Assembly (NCBI GenBank): GCA_021234155.1
Contig: JAJEKV010000573.1
Coordinates: 1 to 64,000, forward strand
Direction: 5' to 3'
Length of the DNA stretch: 64,000 bases
Source of the DNA: Isoetes taiwanensis
Taxonomy: Eukaryota > Streptophyta > Lycopodiopsida > Isoetales > Isoetaceae
The translations under genes and the position numbers were made by a program. The notes beneath the pieces were generated by a model. That model was not told where the DNA came from. It saw only the letters and a list, made by a program, of their open reading frames with translations, and did not search any database. Below, in pieces: positions 23,549 through 33,967 of this stretch (positions within the stretch are counted from its first letter, which is position 1; every line of letters starts with the position of its first letter).

Positions 23549-23747
23549 AATAGGCTACACATCTAAACCATTTTGTACCATGTACTCAGTGTATAAAATA
23601 GCATCCATGGCATTTGCGAACTTTTGAACACGGACATATATGTGTTTATGAAACACACGTTCCAAGAGACTGATGAACTTATCAACATCTAATTGAATTT
23701 TAGATGTTTGAGATAGCAGAAGCCCAAGCGACTCCTGAACTCCATAC
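23549..23747 (-). pseudogene. Antisense copy of the exon at 22067-22265, in the palindrome loop
   Basis: The 199 bp match the reverse complement of 22067-22265 with about six single-base differences, and no insertions that I can see. The copy runs from the sequence after the donor's stop codon to a GAACTCCATAC block. It carries no start codon, so it is a fragment rather than a gene. It lies between the two inner arm ends (TAACATCCACT and AGTGGATGTTA). It is directly followed by TATGGAGTTC, a direct-orientation repeat of the donor's boundary, which makes a perfect 21-bp palindrome at the junction. Confidence 0.85.
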
Positions 23748-23758
23748 TATGGAGTTCT

Positions 23759-24636
23759 AGTGGATGTTAAAAATACTATTTTACTTTTCTGATCCCAAAT
23801 TAGTTTTTCTAAAATATTCATTGTAATTGCATGTCTATGATACGAATAATATTAGTATTGTGCATGAGATTTTTTAGATCATCACATGTGACATATATTG
23901 ACATCATACATGGGATATGGATGTATACCCCCATTACAGGTCATGGGTGTCATATAATGACGTTTGATGTTCCATGTCTACATCTAATTTGATAGCCATG
24001 TAAATAGTTGCATGTAATGAATTTGGCTGAAAATATGTTTCAACATGCCAAAGAAACACATGACATATGTGATGCACAATCTGAGATAGATGTGACATAT
24101 AGAAGAGTTTTTTAACGTCCATAAATACCATGATACAATACAAATAATATATCACTATTTGACACATGACACAAGATTATAACAAAAAATTATGTCAATT
24201 CTGGTCATGACATATGTGATATGTGACACATGACACTCATAATAAGTGGCATATGGGTATCCCATGACATATGCGACATGTGGCATATATTATGACCTAT
24301 GACATATAAAACATTAACATATACGAGATGCACAATGTGATGTCCAATACTGTTTTGTATGTGATTCGTACAAATACGTGGCACGTCACCATGAATAATT
24401 AATGGCTATACTAAATATTTATGACAATGTTTAATAAGGGAAGTTAGCTATGTTGTTATTGTTTGAGGATCAGGAGGAGAGAAATGGAAACATGAGCTAC
24501 TTTCATTTACACGTTGATGTTACATATATGATAGAGGCTTCCTACCTAACTATGATGTGACCACCTAACTAGTCTTAACATGTGATGTCCACCTACCTAG
24601 TCGTACATGTGACTTTGACCTTTGACCATACATGTT
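23759..24636 (-). repeat. Right arm of the palindrome
   Basis: 878 bp, the inverted partner of 22702-23541. Its outer part (from 24460) is the 3' LTR of the neighbouring minus-strand copia element, and it extends through the CTATGTTGTTATTG sequence between core and LTR that the left arm lacks. Confidence 0.85.
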
Positions 24637-24682
24637 AGACTATGTGACCTAACGTCCACATAGGGTTAATAATATTATTCCA
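24460..24682 (-). repeat. 3' LTR of the copia element (left on the plus strand)
   Basis: 223 bp, bounded by TG..CA on the plus strand (TGTTTGAGGATC to TTATTCCA). It differs from the right LTR at about three positions over the main body, plus a short tandem difference near its end. It also forms the outer part of the palindrome's right arm. Confidence 0.85.
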
Positions 24683-24694
24683 ACACTCTCCCTT
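24683..24694 (-). promoter_or_regulatory. Polypurine tract of the copia element
   Basis: Read on the minus strand, AAGGGAGAGTGT directly precedes the 3' LTR. This is the expected plus-strand primer site of an LTR retrotransposon. Confidence 0.7.
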
Positions 24695-24699
24695 AAACC

Positions 24700-27600
24700 T
24701 ATGTGGACTTCAAAATTTCAGCCATCGATGTTGCTCTCCTTGTCGAATTTCACCATCCCCTACCGCCCTTTGAACTTACTTAGTTTGGCACTAGCCAAAG
24801 GTTTGGTAAACATATCCGCTAGTCGATGTTGTGTTGAACAAGAAGACAAAACCAAGTCGGTTAAAAATCGCTGCATCAAGATGCTTGGTTCTTGCATGGA
24901 AAAACCGATTGAATACTAGTGAATAGTACCGATTGTCTGCATAATTGTGGCTTCAGATGGGAACTTTAAGGTCCTTCCACAACTTTTTGTAACCAAAGTG
25001 CTTCCCCGCACTCCCATTGAAAGTGCTTTGAATTCAGCCCAAAGAGGCCGATAGAAACAGTGGATCGCCGCTTGACATCCAATTGAACACATTATGCCCA
25101 AGTGAAGACATGATCCCCTCGTTGTGGACCTTCGAAAGTGTCTTCACAACCTCGCATAATCAAGAGATCAACAAAGATGGTGCGCCTATCAATTTCGATT
25201 TTTCAGAAAAATAATCCTTTTGTAACGCGTTTTGTAGGCCAAAGACATGCTTGGTCAGCTTCCAATGTAATTGTGTAGGCCTTGCATGTACCGAAAGAAG
25301 ATTAACCGCGAAAACATAAATCGTCGTTGTTGCGCCAAGTAGAGCGCACTTCCAACCAGACTTTGGTATAAAGTATTGTCGCAAAAGTTGCCGCCTTCAG
25401 ATTCCAGATGAAGCTTGGTACCTAAGTCTATAGGTACCGAGACGGGTTTGGCATTGCTCATATTCCACTTTTGAAGTATATCCCTGATAGACTTTTTGTT
25501 GAGATAAATAGATGCCATCCGGCATTTGCCAAACTTCAAGCCCGAATATAAGTGGAGAGCCCTAGATCACATATCAAATTTCGTTGAAGAGTTACCTTTG
25601 TTTGATCTATTGGTTGTGTCAAGCCCCTCAGAATCAAGAGATCATCCACATAAAGAACTATGATGCAAATCTCTTTGATTAGGACCACATCTAACATAAA
25701 CGCTAGAGACCGGGATGAGCTTTGGTGAAATCCTCGCATGCAAAAGGAAGGCATGAATTTTCCGATTCCCAAAGATCTAGGGGCTTGTTTCAAGCCATAT
25801 AAGCTTTTCTTCAACTTGCATACAAGATGTTCTTGCCCCTTTTAGCAAAACCCTTGAGGTTGCCGAGATGAAAACCTCTTCTTGTAGATTCCCATGAAGG
25901 AATGCTCCTTTAAAACCGGGTCAGCCTTTTAGTCGCATTTCCAATGCTATGATTGTCCGAATAGAGGACAAACGAGCTATTGTGGGAAAATACCTCATCA
26001 TAATCAATCCCATACTTTTGTGCGCACTCTTAGCTACAAGGCCGCTTTTATGCTTAGCTAGAGATCCATCAGCAAAGAAATTTAGTTTTGAAAGCCCATT
26101 TGCAACCTATAGCATGCTTACCGGAGGTAGCTGGATCAATTCCCATGTTTCTTGCTTTGTCAAGCATACCGATCTCCTCTTGCATGGCGCTTCTCCAATG
26201 GTCAGCCTTTGCATGCATCTTCAAAATGTATAGGATCATGAGTGTCATACACAATCTTGGCCATTAAAGCCATGTTGCATTGTGGACCTTTTCTCGATAA
26301 AGTTAGCTTATCCTAGCCGACCTCCCTCAAGGCCACTTGAGGTGCAAATTTAGAGTACTTTGAGCAGCTTTCTTAACTCTTGTAAAGTCTCCTCGACATT
26401 TGATGTCCGAGGTGTTTCAAGTCTGAAAAGGATCATACTGTGGAGGTAATCCTACCTCGATCCCCGCGGAGAGGTTGTCTGGTGAACTTTCCCCGAATCT
26501 TCAAACCAAGATTCCAAAATGTCTTTCGGTCCCCCCCCCTCGCTTCTTCCAAAAAATGTCTTGTCGCTCGTCCCCTCGCCTTCTTGTGGCTCTTCTTGTG
26601 ACTGAATATTAGCCAATAGAGGAAATACCTTCAAAGTTGGTGAATGTGGCTCTCTTTGTACATTACTGGACAAGTGGATTGACCAATCCGGGTCAAACAA
26701 GGAAGCATCATTGGTATCCCAAGGTACATCATCATTGTACCGCATGTTCAACAAAGTGAATGCAGACCGCCGAGGAACATCTTCCTTTTACAGATCACAT
26801 AACTTGTAGGCATGAGGCGGATAGCCTACAAAAATTGCCTTGACTGATCTATTATGCGTCTTACCCAATTTCTTGACCTCCTCCAAGGATAAAGTGGCAT
26901 ACGCTTAGATATCCAAATGTCCTCAAGTGTGACGATCTAGTTTTTCGCCATATAGAGCTTCATAAGGTGTCATATCTCATCAGCCTTTAGTGGGAGCCAT
27001 GTTCATGATGTAGATCGGCAAGCATTAACAGCCTCAGCTTAAAAGATTTTGGTAGACCCAAGATGAGCAAAACCATAGATCTTGCCAAATCTAAAATGAT
27101 GCGATTTTTCTTTCACTACCCCATTTTGAGGGTGAGCATAGGGAACAATCAGTCCCTTTCTATTCCCTGAAGCATCTAGAAAGTTTGAGAAAGCTTTTGA
27201 GACACATACTTCCACCATTATCACTTCTAAGATACTTAATGGTCATCTCAAAATGTTTATCAACCATTTGATAAAACTTCTGAAATGATTCAAAGGCTTG
27301 GGACTTATACATTAGAGGTAATACCCAAGTAAAACGAGAGAAGTCATCAATAAGGGTCATAAAGTACCTGAGCCTCCTATGCTTTTGACTTTCATATGAC
27401 GTAGATCCGAGTGGATGACAAATGAGAGGCCCTATGCTCATCAACTTTTGATATGGAACTTGGGACTGCTTTGCCAAGAGAACAAGCATTGCAATGAAGA
27501 TCCACGCCTTTTCAAATTAGGCAAAACCCCGCACCATGTATTTGCAATTGAAATGGCCTAACTCGTTGTGCCATAGCTCTTCAAGGCTATTATGTTGGTG

Positions 27601-28990
27601 GGACTAGCGATGATTCATAGCTTCAACTTGTTCCAGCTTATAAAGCCCATTGTGCAACTTGCCGTGCGCTAATTTGTGTCGCTGGATCATCCTTGGGATG
27701 TGCATCATAGATGATTGCCTTGCCACCTCCAAAGAGAACAAATCGCCAAATAAATCCATTTGCTAAATAGAGAGTAAATTGGTTGCCAAACTCGTGCACA
27801 TACATGACATCTCTAATTGCTTTCAACATGCCATCGCCTAGATCCAAGGTGACTAGACCTTTTCCTTGAATTGGATGAGAGAAACCATCCCCTAACCGGA
27901 CTCCACCTTTCTCGCCCTTATGTAGGTGCCGGAATACAAGAGAATCTCCTCGGACATGTGATTTGTGGCACCGAATCAAGTATCCAAAGGCCCCTCGTGG
28001 AATGTGTGGAATGCCCGCAGGAACTGCCATGCAAAGAAACTCGCATTAGATTCTAAGATCTCGTGCAGGCCGCCAAATTAGATTTTTCAGATTTTGCTTT
28101 GCCTCTGCATGTTTTGCCTTCTTTTTGCCCGGCATCCTTAGCATCTTTCCTTTGCTTAGCATGGCAATCCTTTGCAATATGCCCCAACTTGTGACAATAA
28201 TAGCATTCGATTGCTCTTCTACTTGAATTCTTTGTAGAATTTTTTGCTTTATGGTCTGAAACCAAAGTCTTTTCACCTGGACAGCCCCATTACTCTTGAG
28301 GGCCTTGATGTGAGACTCCTCTTGAATTAGCATTCCCTTAACTTCAAGGAAATCAGGCTCCTTAGCGTGTCGATTTGGGAAGATAACATGGCATACTCAA
28401 GAGGAAGATTGATCAAAATGCATTGATGAGATCCAGATCTTCCATCTTTCCTCCCAAGCAGAACAAGCTCCAATCTTAGAGTTTCCATTTTCTCCAAATA
28501 TTCAACCATATTTGAAGAAGAAGTCAAAGAAAGTTGTCTCAATCTTTTCTTGATGACAAGTTGAGTTGAGAGACCTTGTGTAGGCATAAGAGTTCTCCAA
28601 CTCTTTCCATGCTTCTTTGAAACTAGATAACGGTCTCCGAGCCCCGATCCTTATAGAAGGGGATACAAGGAGTTTAAGATAGGCTAGAGCCCTCCTATCT
28701 AACCTTCTGGACTTGGCATCTTTTGCCTTATCCCAAGCGGGATCAAAAACAGCCCAAGATTGTTAGTGATCATAAAATTCTCAAAAAGTCTCCGCCCAAA
28801 CATACCAATTGCTGGGGTGAGCATGGGATCTTTGGAAAATTTGAAAGGATCCATGAGATTCAAACCGTATAGCTGAATCTAGAAGAAAGAAATGTAAATA
28901 TCCTTCAACCACCTTCAAATCATTAATGAAATGGATTTGGGATTCACCCAAAGACTTTAAGAACAACCTGCAAAGATCAAACAATTGTTC
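24700..28990 (-). pseudogene. Copia gag-pol relic
   Basis: The minus strand preserves, in order: a gag piece at 28587-28327 (SSNMVEYLEKMETLRLELVL, UBN2-type gag); a CCHC zinc knuckle CYYCHKLGHIAKDCH at about 28205-28161; a piece before the integrase at 28030-27638; an integrase core at 27489-27160 with TLIDDFSRFTWVLPL and YLRSDNGG; the start of the reverse transcriptase near 26250-26070 (WRSAMQEEIGML, IGCKWAFK); its catalytic part at 25814-25536 with SLYGLKQAPR and YVDD at 25655-25641; and an RNase H end near 24900 (HARTKHLD). At least eight frameshifts or stops separate these pieces, so no polyprotein can be made. In a live element this polyprotein packages, copies and integrates the RNA. 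Confidence 0.85.
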
Positions 28991-29069
28991 TTCTCGCGGA
29001 TTCTACCTCCTGCAAAGCAAAGTAGTGAGAATCCACTCACGATAGATCAATCCTGATCTAAGCCCCTTG

Positions 29070-29081
29070 GCTCTGATACCA
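29070..29081 (-). promoter_or_regulatory. Primer-binding site, initiator tRNA-Met type
   Basis: On the minus strand TGGTATCAGAGC follows the CA end of the 5' LTR without a gap. This is the standard primer site of plant copia elements, complementary to the 3' end of initiator tRNA-Met. Confidence 0.9.
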
Positions 29082-29318
29082 TGTTGGAGGATCAGGAGGA
29101 GAGAAATGGAAACATGAGCTACTTTCATTTACACGTTGATGTTACATATATGATAGAGGCTTCCTACCTAACTATGATGTGACCACCTAACTAGTCTTAA
29201 CATGTGATGTCCACCTACCTAGTCTTACATGTGACTTTGACCTTTGACCATACACGTTGGACTATGTGACCTAACGTCCACATAGGGTTAACAACATAGG
29301 GTTAACAATGTTGTTCCA
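29082..29318 (-). repeat. 5' LTR of the copia element (right on the plus strand)
   Basis: 237 bp, TGTTGGAGGATC to GTTGTTCCA on the plus strand. It is longer than its partner because CATAGGGTTAACAA is repeated in tandem near the outer end. Confidence 0.85.
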
Positions 29319-30930
29319 AAAAAGTTATTAGGTGGACCTCTAGGACCATGCCACTTGGCCAAATTCGATTGGCTAAGGGGGGAGACTGCTGTCTACAGAA
29401 TTACACCTTAGGACAAGCTTTTCAATTTTTTCCTAAATCGATTTCGGAAGCTTGCAGTAGGATGAACAACTCCCAAAAACCAAGGGATGGAGAGGCAAGC
29501 TTTTCAATTTTTTCCTAAATCGATTTTGGAAGCTTGCAGTAGGAGGAACAACTCCCAAAAACCAAGGGATGAAGACACTTTGGGATAATGGTTCTAGTCA
29601 AGAAACCAGTTAGTGGTTAGATAGATTGAATTCTTAGATAGAAACTACTTTGTTTTAATAGATGAATGCTAAATAGATTTATGTTGGTTCTTCGTTATTC
29701 AGTTGTGAATGGATGCATAGTAACTCTATGTTGCACCTCTTGTGCTTGTGGAAAAGGGGGATAGAGACCTAAAAGCTAGTAGAATTATGGTGTTTCTATC
29801 TAGAATCCCTATAAATCTCAAAAAATGCAGCTTGTGCATAAGAGCCCGCCTGGCTGTGGATGTTATGTGATGATTGAACACTAGATAATGGAGGGTAGAA
29901 CTCTGCTGAGCGTGGCTACTGGAGTCTTTGTAGTGAGCTAAGTTTATAGTCAGTCACTGTGTGTGAACCAAGTATGAGTCTGACACCTCGTGGGTGGAAA
30001 ATGTAGCCTGACTTTGTTTGGGGGGTTAAGTCGGGTAAGGACGGTGATCTCGGCCCTCTAGCTAGTCCAAAATCTCATTGTGCTACTGGATGAGACTTGT
30101 CTTATTTCTCCCTTATCAGACCAGGAAGATGCAACCTAGGGTAATCTTCTAGGGTGAATCCTTACTGCTTAGCATGTTCCAGCCTATCTGCAAAGTATGC
30201 ATAAGAGGGGTGGATGGAGTGGACTACCCTGACCAAAGCCAATGTCATGACTCTGTCTATTTGTTATCCAGAGGACTTCACCGTCACTCAACCCCTTTAA
30301 ATCTGGTCTTAGAGTAGGATCCCTTATTTTTGGTGCATTATGTATGTTTATGACGGTTATCATTAGTGTTGATGGATGGGCCATCCCTTGTGGTTGTGGT
30401 GGCATATTATTATATGTATTGTTGTTGTGTGTTAAACATATAGATGCACTTTTGGCGTATAGGATATCCCATAGGAGGACTAGGCCAATGACGCCTCCAT
30501 GTCCTTCGCTCGGGCACTTGACCATTCCAGGTGGTCCGTGCTATAGAGGGCCTTTCTTAGTGATGGGAGTCACCAAGAAAAGGAATTTCCCATATTTAAA
30601 CGATAGGAGCATCGTATAGGTTTGGGGAGCGTCACACACAATAAATGATTAGACATGAGAAATACAAGATAAAGTGCCAATGCACTATGCATAGCATTAA
30701 CAAAGATCATTACAGCATTCAAATAGCATAAAATATTACTTTCTTGAGGATTTAATTTCCTCCAAGGACATGTGAATGACCTTTTTGAAAATATAAATTC
30801 ATAAAGATTAGGGGAGCCACATAATGGTCAGAGTCATGTTCTTGGTAGGCCAAATCATAGCATTGACCATGCCCATTTAGCCAAGTTAAGCGATTCCCAT
30901 GATAATGACTCACAATCCCTCTTCTGCTGG
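29319..30930. other. Non-coding stretch with local repeats
   Basis: After the 82-bp tandem repeat at 29414-29577, the region 29600-30650 is moderately GC-rich and has overlapping short frames on both strands but no protein motif I know. The style of 30000-30540 recalls LTR-retrotransposon non-coding sequence. I found no matching second copy in this window, so I do not assign it. Confidence 0.4.
29414..29577 (+). repeat. 82-bp tandem duplication
   Basis: Two copies starting CAAGCTTTTCAATTTTTTCC at 29414 and 29496, each ending AACCAAGGGATG. They differ at about four bases, so the duplication is recent. Confidence 0.9.
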
Positions 30931-31541
30931 CATTCTGGATTCCTTTGTTTATGCACCGGTTCTGGCAGGTAAGCTTCTTGGTTCCCTTTTCTTTGCAAAA
31001 CCATAGCTAAGGAGGTACAATGCTGCATGATTTAGTTAGTTTCATTTTTTTTTCCAAACCAGCTTATCCAGCAAAGCCATTCAAATGCACACGAGGTCTA
31101 GTGCCCTATTTTCTCACATGCACTTTGTATAAGCAATATATAGTGGAAGATCCATCAGCAGAAGAGGAAGCTATTATGCACAAACCACCTTAACAGTACT
31201 TTTTGACGATTCTGGAAAGCCTATTTCATTGTTGCAGAGAAGGAGTTGGGGCAGATGCATCTTGATCTCCGCAATCAAACATGATAGAAGGCAGTGGATT
31301 TGGCATATGCAACTATATTATTGCGGATTTAAGAAAAAGCCTCTCACATATTTTAGAGCAGAGCATTTGGTATCCTTCTTTTGCATTCCAACATTCTGGA
31401 TTCATTTGTTTCTTCATATATTCTGGCAGGTAGTCTTCTTGCTAAAACCATAACTGAGCAGGTACAATGCTGCACGATTTTGTTAATCTCATGTTTTTTT
31501 CCCAAACCATCTTGTCCAACATATCCATTCAAATGCACGTG
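30931..31541 (+). repeat. Spaced direct duplication beside the P450 fragment
   Basis: Segment 30931-31097 recurs at 31392-31541. Shared blocks are CATTCTGGATTC(C/A)TTTGTTT, TTCTGGCAGGTA, AAAACCATA(G/A)CT, GGTACAATGCTGCA(T/C)GATTT and CCATTCAAATGCAC. A TGGAAAGC(C/T)TATTTCATTGTT block follows each copy (31213 and 31541). The gapped pattern fits an old duplication of intron-like sequence in a decaying gene. Confidence 0.7.
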
Positions 31542-31579
31542 GAAAGCTTATTTCATTGTTAAAGCGTGCTACAGTACGA

Positions 31580-31860
31580 TTCCAATCAATGGTTGCAGAT
31601 GGGCTTAAATGCAACTTTAAATAGTCCTGTAAATTGTATGCAATGTTATGTGGAAAATATAGTGAAGAAACCTGATATACAAAGATTATTGGTAGAGGAA
31701 ATTCATAACAAAATAGGGCAAATGGCTATCAAGGAAGACAGAAAGAAGTTGCCATACTTGCAAGCACTAGTAAAGGAGACTCTGAAAAGGAATCCTTGTG
31801 CGGAAGGTACTAGTAAAGGAGACTCTGAGACGGAGTCCTCGCGAGGAAGGTACCCTTGTT
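31580..31860 (+). pseudogene. Cytochrome P450 fragment (J to K helix region)
   Basis: The plus frame reads VENIVKKPDIQRLLVEEIHN, then KIGQMAIKEDRKKLPYLQAL and VKETLK. This matches the stretch of plant P450s between the end of the I helix (ANLVKHPEIQ type) and the K helix (KLPYLQAVVKETLR type). The invariant ExxR arginine of the K helix is Lys here (E-T-L-K). Directly after it a 40-bp piece (ACTAGTAAAGGAGACTCTGA and on) is duplicated in tandem, wrecking the frame before a stop near 31862. No heme-binding Cys region is present. It is a dead fragment of a monooxygenase gene; I cannot name the clan with confidence. Confidence 0.65.
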
Positions 31861-31865
31861 ACTAA

Positions 31866-33059
31866 ACTATGTAAACTTACACGTTATTTATGATATTCCT
31901 GGAAATGCCCTTATTCTTGGGGGGGCATACTATGGAGTCACAGTGGACTGTACTTTATTACGTATTCTCTAACCTTTGTGACGGTAGTTGTGGTTCTTCT
32001 GCTCTGCTATGATTGCACATGCAACACTTCCCATATGAACCTAGTGGCAACAACAATGTATGCAAGAACTGAAGGTTGTAAGTTACTCTTCTAGAGATCA
32101 CTTTGATGATGTTTCATTGCATTGTGCTGAGGCATGATTCCTCTAGATGAAACAAGGTGTATGAATCTGTAGTCTATCTAGCCTTCGAATTTGCATATTT
32201 GAGCATTGTGACTCTTGCATTTCAAAATTCCACGTGAGAACTAAGACAAACAAAAAGAAAGTATGTAGCAAGGAGGGCAGATAACTGCATGAAATTACAA
32301 CTATGTGTGGCCTGTGTTGTTTAGATGTGGCATGATGAAATTTTCAGGATCTGGATGATTAGGCTCGGAGAGCCTTGCTTTTCAACATGGGATATTGTGA
32401 AGGTTGGATGCCTATAAATGGTTTTTCTTTTCTTTTTTAAAATTCTATATACCAGATTCCAATTTAAATAGATATTTGGTGGTACCAAAATTATGATGTT
32501 GCTAGCAAATGATTGTCAAAGAGCTTCTTCCTGGAGAACAATTTTTCGTATGCTTTACTGTGCTATATTGTTGTAACTATACTTGAATTTTAAACTCTTG
32601 GCAAGCTCTAGAAGCAATGCTGTGGGTAGTTATGTTACACAAGGCACCTAAAAATGAACTGCCGTATAAAAATAGTATCAGATAGTCTAAAAACCATGAT
32701 AGTCATGGTTTTTTATACAACAATTTTTTTGATAGCAGAAAACCACATGCTATAGTGGTTTTGTCAAAATGAATAGTGGTTTATAACATGGTTATTTATT
32801 TCACTTCCTAATAAGATAGTGGTTTGTTAAAACTAGTTGTAGTTTATGGGACCATTTCAATATAAACTAAAATTAGTAGTGGTTTAATACGACTAGTACT
32901 ATTTTTTTAAGACCATTAGATGAATAATGGAATGGTTTGAAAATTAACTTATTGTTCTCAAGAACCATGAATGCCAATATAATCCTTGCGATCACAAATG
33001 ATTTACTACATTTTATTATAGCTTTCGTCAGGTTGTCTCTCACCTGCCTATAAATTGAG
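31866..33059. other. No gene; AGTGGTTT-type words
   Basis: No coding motif. From 32690 to 32950 the words ATAGTGGTTT and AGTGGTTTA recur at least four times, and AAAACCATGATAGTCATGGTTTT is a perfect small hairpin (32690-32712). The region may be a decayed non-autonomous transposon, but I found no paired ends. Confidence 0.4.
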
Positions 33060-33206
33060 GCGGTGTTCAGACAGCCAATAATACTCTAGAGACCAAGTTT
33101 TGCAGGAAGCGGAGACAAGTCCAAACTCTAGAACAACCACAATCATCAAGTCCCATGTTCCCTACAAAACTTGGTCTCTAGGGTAATAATAACAATTTGA
33201 ACACTG
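33060..33206. repeat. 147-bp hairpin with arms of about 49 bp
   Basis: 33060-33108 and 33158-33206 are inverted copies. The inner 27 bp are nearly identical (CTAGAGACCAAGTTTTG shared exactly), and the outer parts share GTGTTCA. The 49-bp loop has no further structure that I see. It could be a small foldback transposon (MITE) or the footprint of a hairpin RNA gene; a TATAAATT box lies about 12 bp upstream. Confidence 0.7.
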
Positions 33207-33967
33207 TGGCGCAATCGGTTTATCATCTCAGAGTGCACCCACCTTGTCCTGAAGGGCTGATATGCGTTTATAGCACTTCCAACTGTCAGACATTGCATAT
33301 GACCTACCATTGTGCAAACTATAAACCATTACACTTTTTATTGCAAAAATATGCAATTTGTGTAGTAGTAATAATTTGTGCATAGCTATATTGTGAAAAT
33401 TAATGGATTTCCTATTAATAACCATTTACATTCCTTTATTGCAACATATGCGATTTGTGATTCTAAACAACTAGTAAGGGTACCTAGCATTGCTAGGCAT
33501 AATTTGCGAACCTGCGCATTTGCTTACATAACTTCTATCATTGGATCATTCTGGGAATAGATTGCAAGTGGCCATGTCTATGAATTGTTGATGCCAATCT
33601 CGTATTTGTCAGTCCCTCTTGCTGCTTGTATATGAATGTGGATGTATTGTGAATTGAATATCATCTTCCAAACTGGCTAAATTTTACTTGATGTTCTAGT
33701 GTTAAATTTATGAAACGGGAGACATGGGGTTCGGAGATATGGGATAGAAGAATGTAGTGGAATTTCAACATTAGATCATATTCTCAAGTTTCAGTGGCTG
33801 ATAGCACACCATCCCATCTTAACACATCATTTCCTTTTACAATATATGTGTATTGTAGAACTGACAATTCTTGGTAATTGATACAATATAACAACATAAT
33901 TATTTATCAAGGCCTAATATGTTCTAGATAGTTCATATCTTGGCCTCTTGCTTCTAAAATTAGCTGC

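Larger units (their letters stand above)
22702..24636. mobile_element. Long-armed foldback (palindrome) with a captured antisense exon
   Basis: Two arms, 22702-23541 and 23759-24636, are inverted copies of each other at roughly 97 percent by eye. The loop, 23542-23758, is mostly a 199-bp reverse copy of the exon at 22067-22265. The arm cores are non-coding and rich in CATATG/CATGTG-type words; each arm also holds the same 77-codon chance frame (23134-23367 plus, 24167-23934 minus), identical in both. Long inverted arms around a gene fragment are the layout of foldback elements and of long-TIR Mutator-like elements that pick up gene pieces. However, the outer 170 bp of each arm is copia LTR sequence, so the whole may instead be a local inverted duplication. 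No transposase lies inside. Confidence 0.75.
24460..29318 (-). mobile_element. Ty1/copia LTR retrotransposon, inactive
   Basis: A 4.86-kb element on the minus strand with two short LTRs (24460-24682 and 29082-29318), a primer-binding site next to the right LTR, a purine tract next to the left LTR, and remnants of gag, integrase, reverse transcriptase and RNase H in that order. Integrase before reverse transcriptase is the copia order. The LTRs are nearly identical, but the coding part is broken many times. Target-site duplication is doubtful: GTTAT abuts the left LTR, and GTTAT lies 5 bases beyond the right LTR after AAAAA. Confidence 0.85.

Noticed and set aside
23134-24167. Two identical 77-codon frames on opposite strands
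   Set aside because: They mirror each other only because they lie in the two palindrome arms; the translation is Ile/His/Met-rich with no motif, so I do not call a gene.
24455-29328. GTTAT as target-site duplication of the first copia element
   Set aside because: The right copy lies 5 bases beyond the LTR end; could be chance, so it is not annotated as a feature.
33200-33270. A tRNA-like A box (TGGCGCAATCGG) just right of the hairpin
   Set aside because: No B box (GGTTCGANNCC type) and no cloverleaf could be formed downstream; too little for a tRNA or a SINE call.
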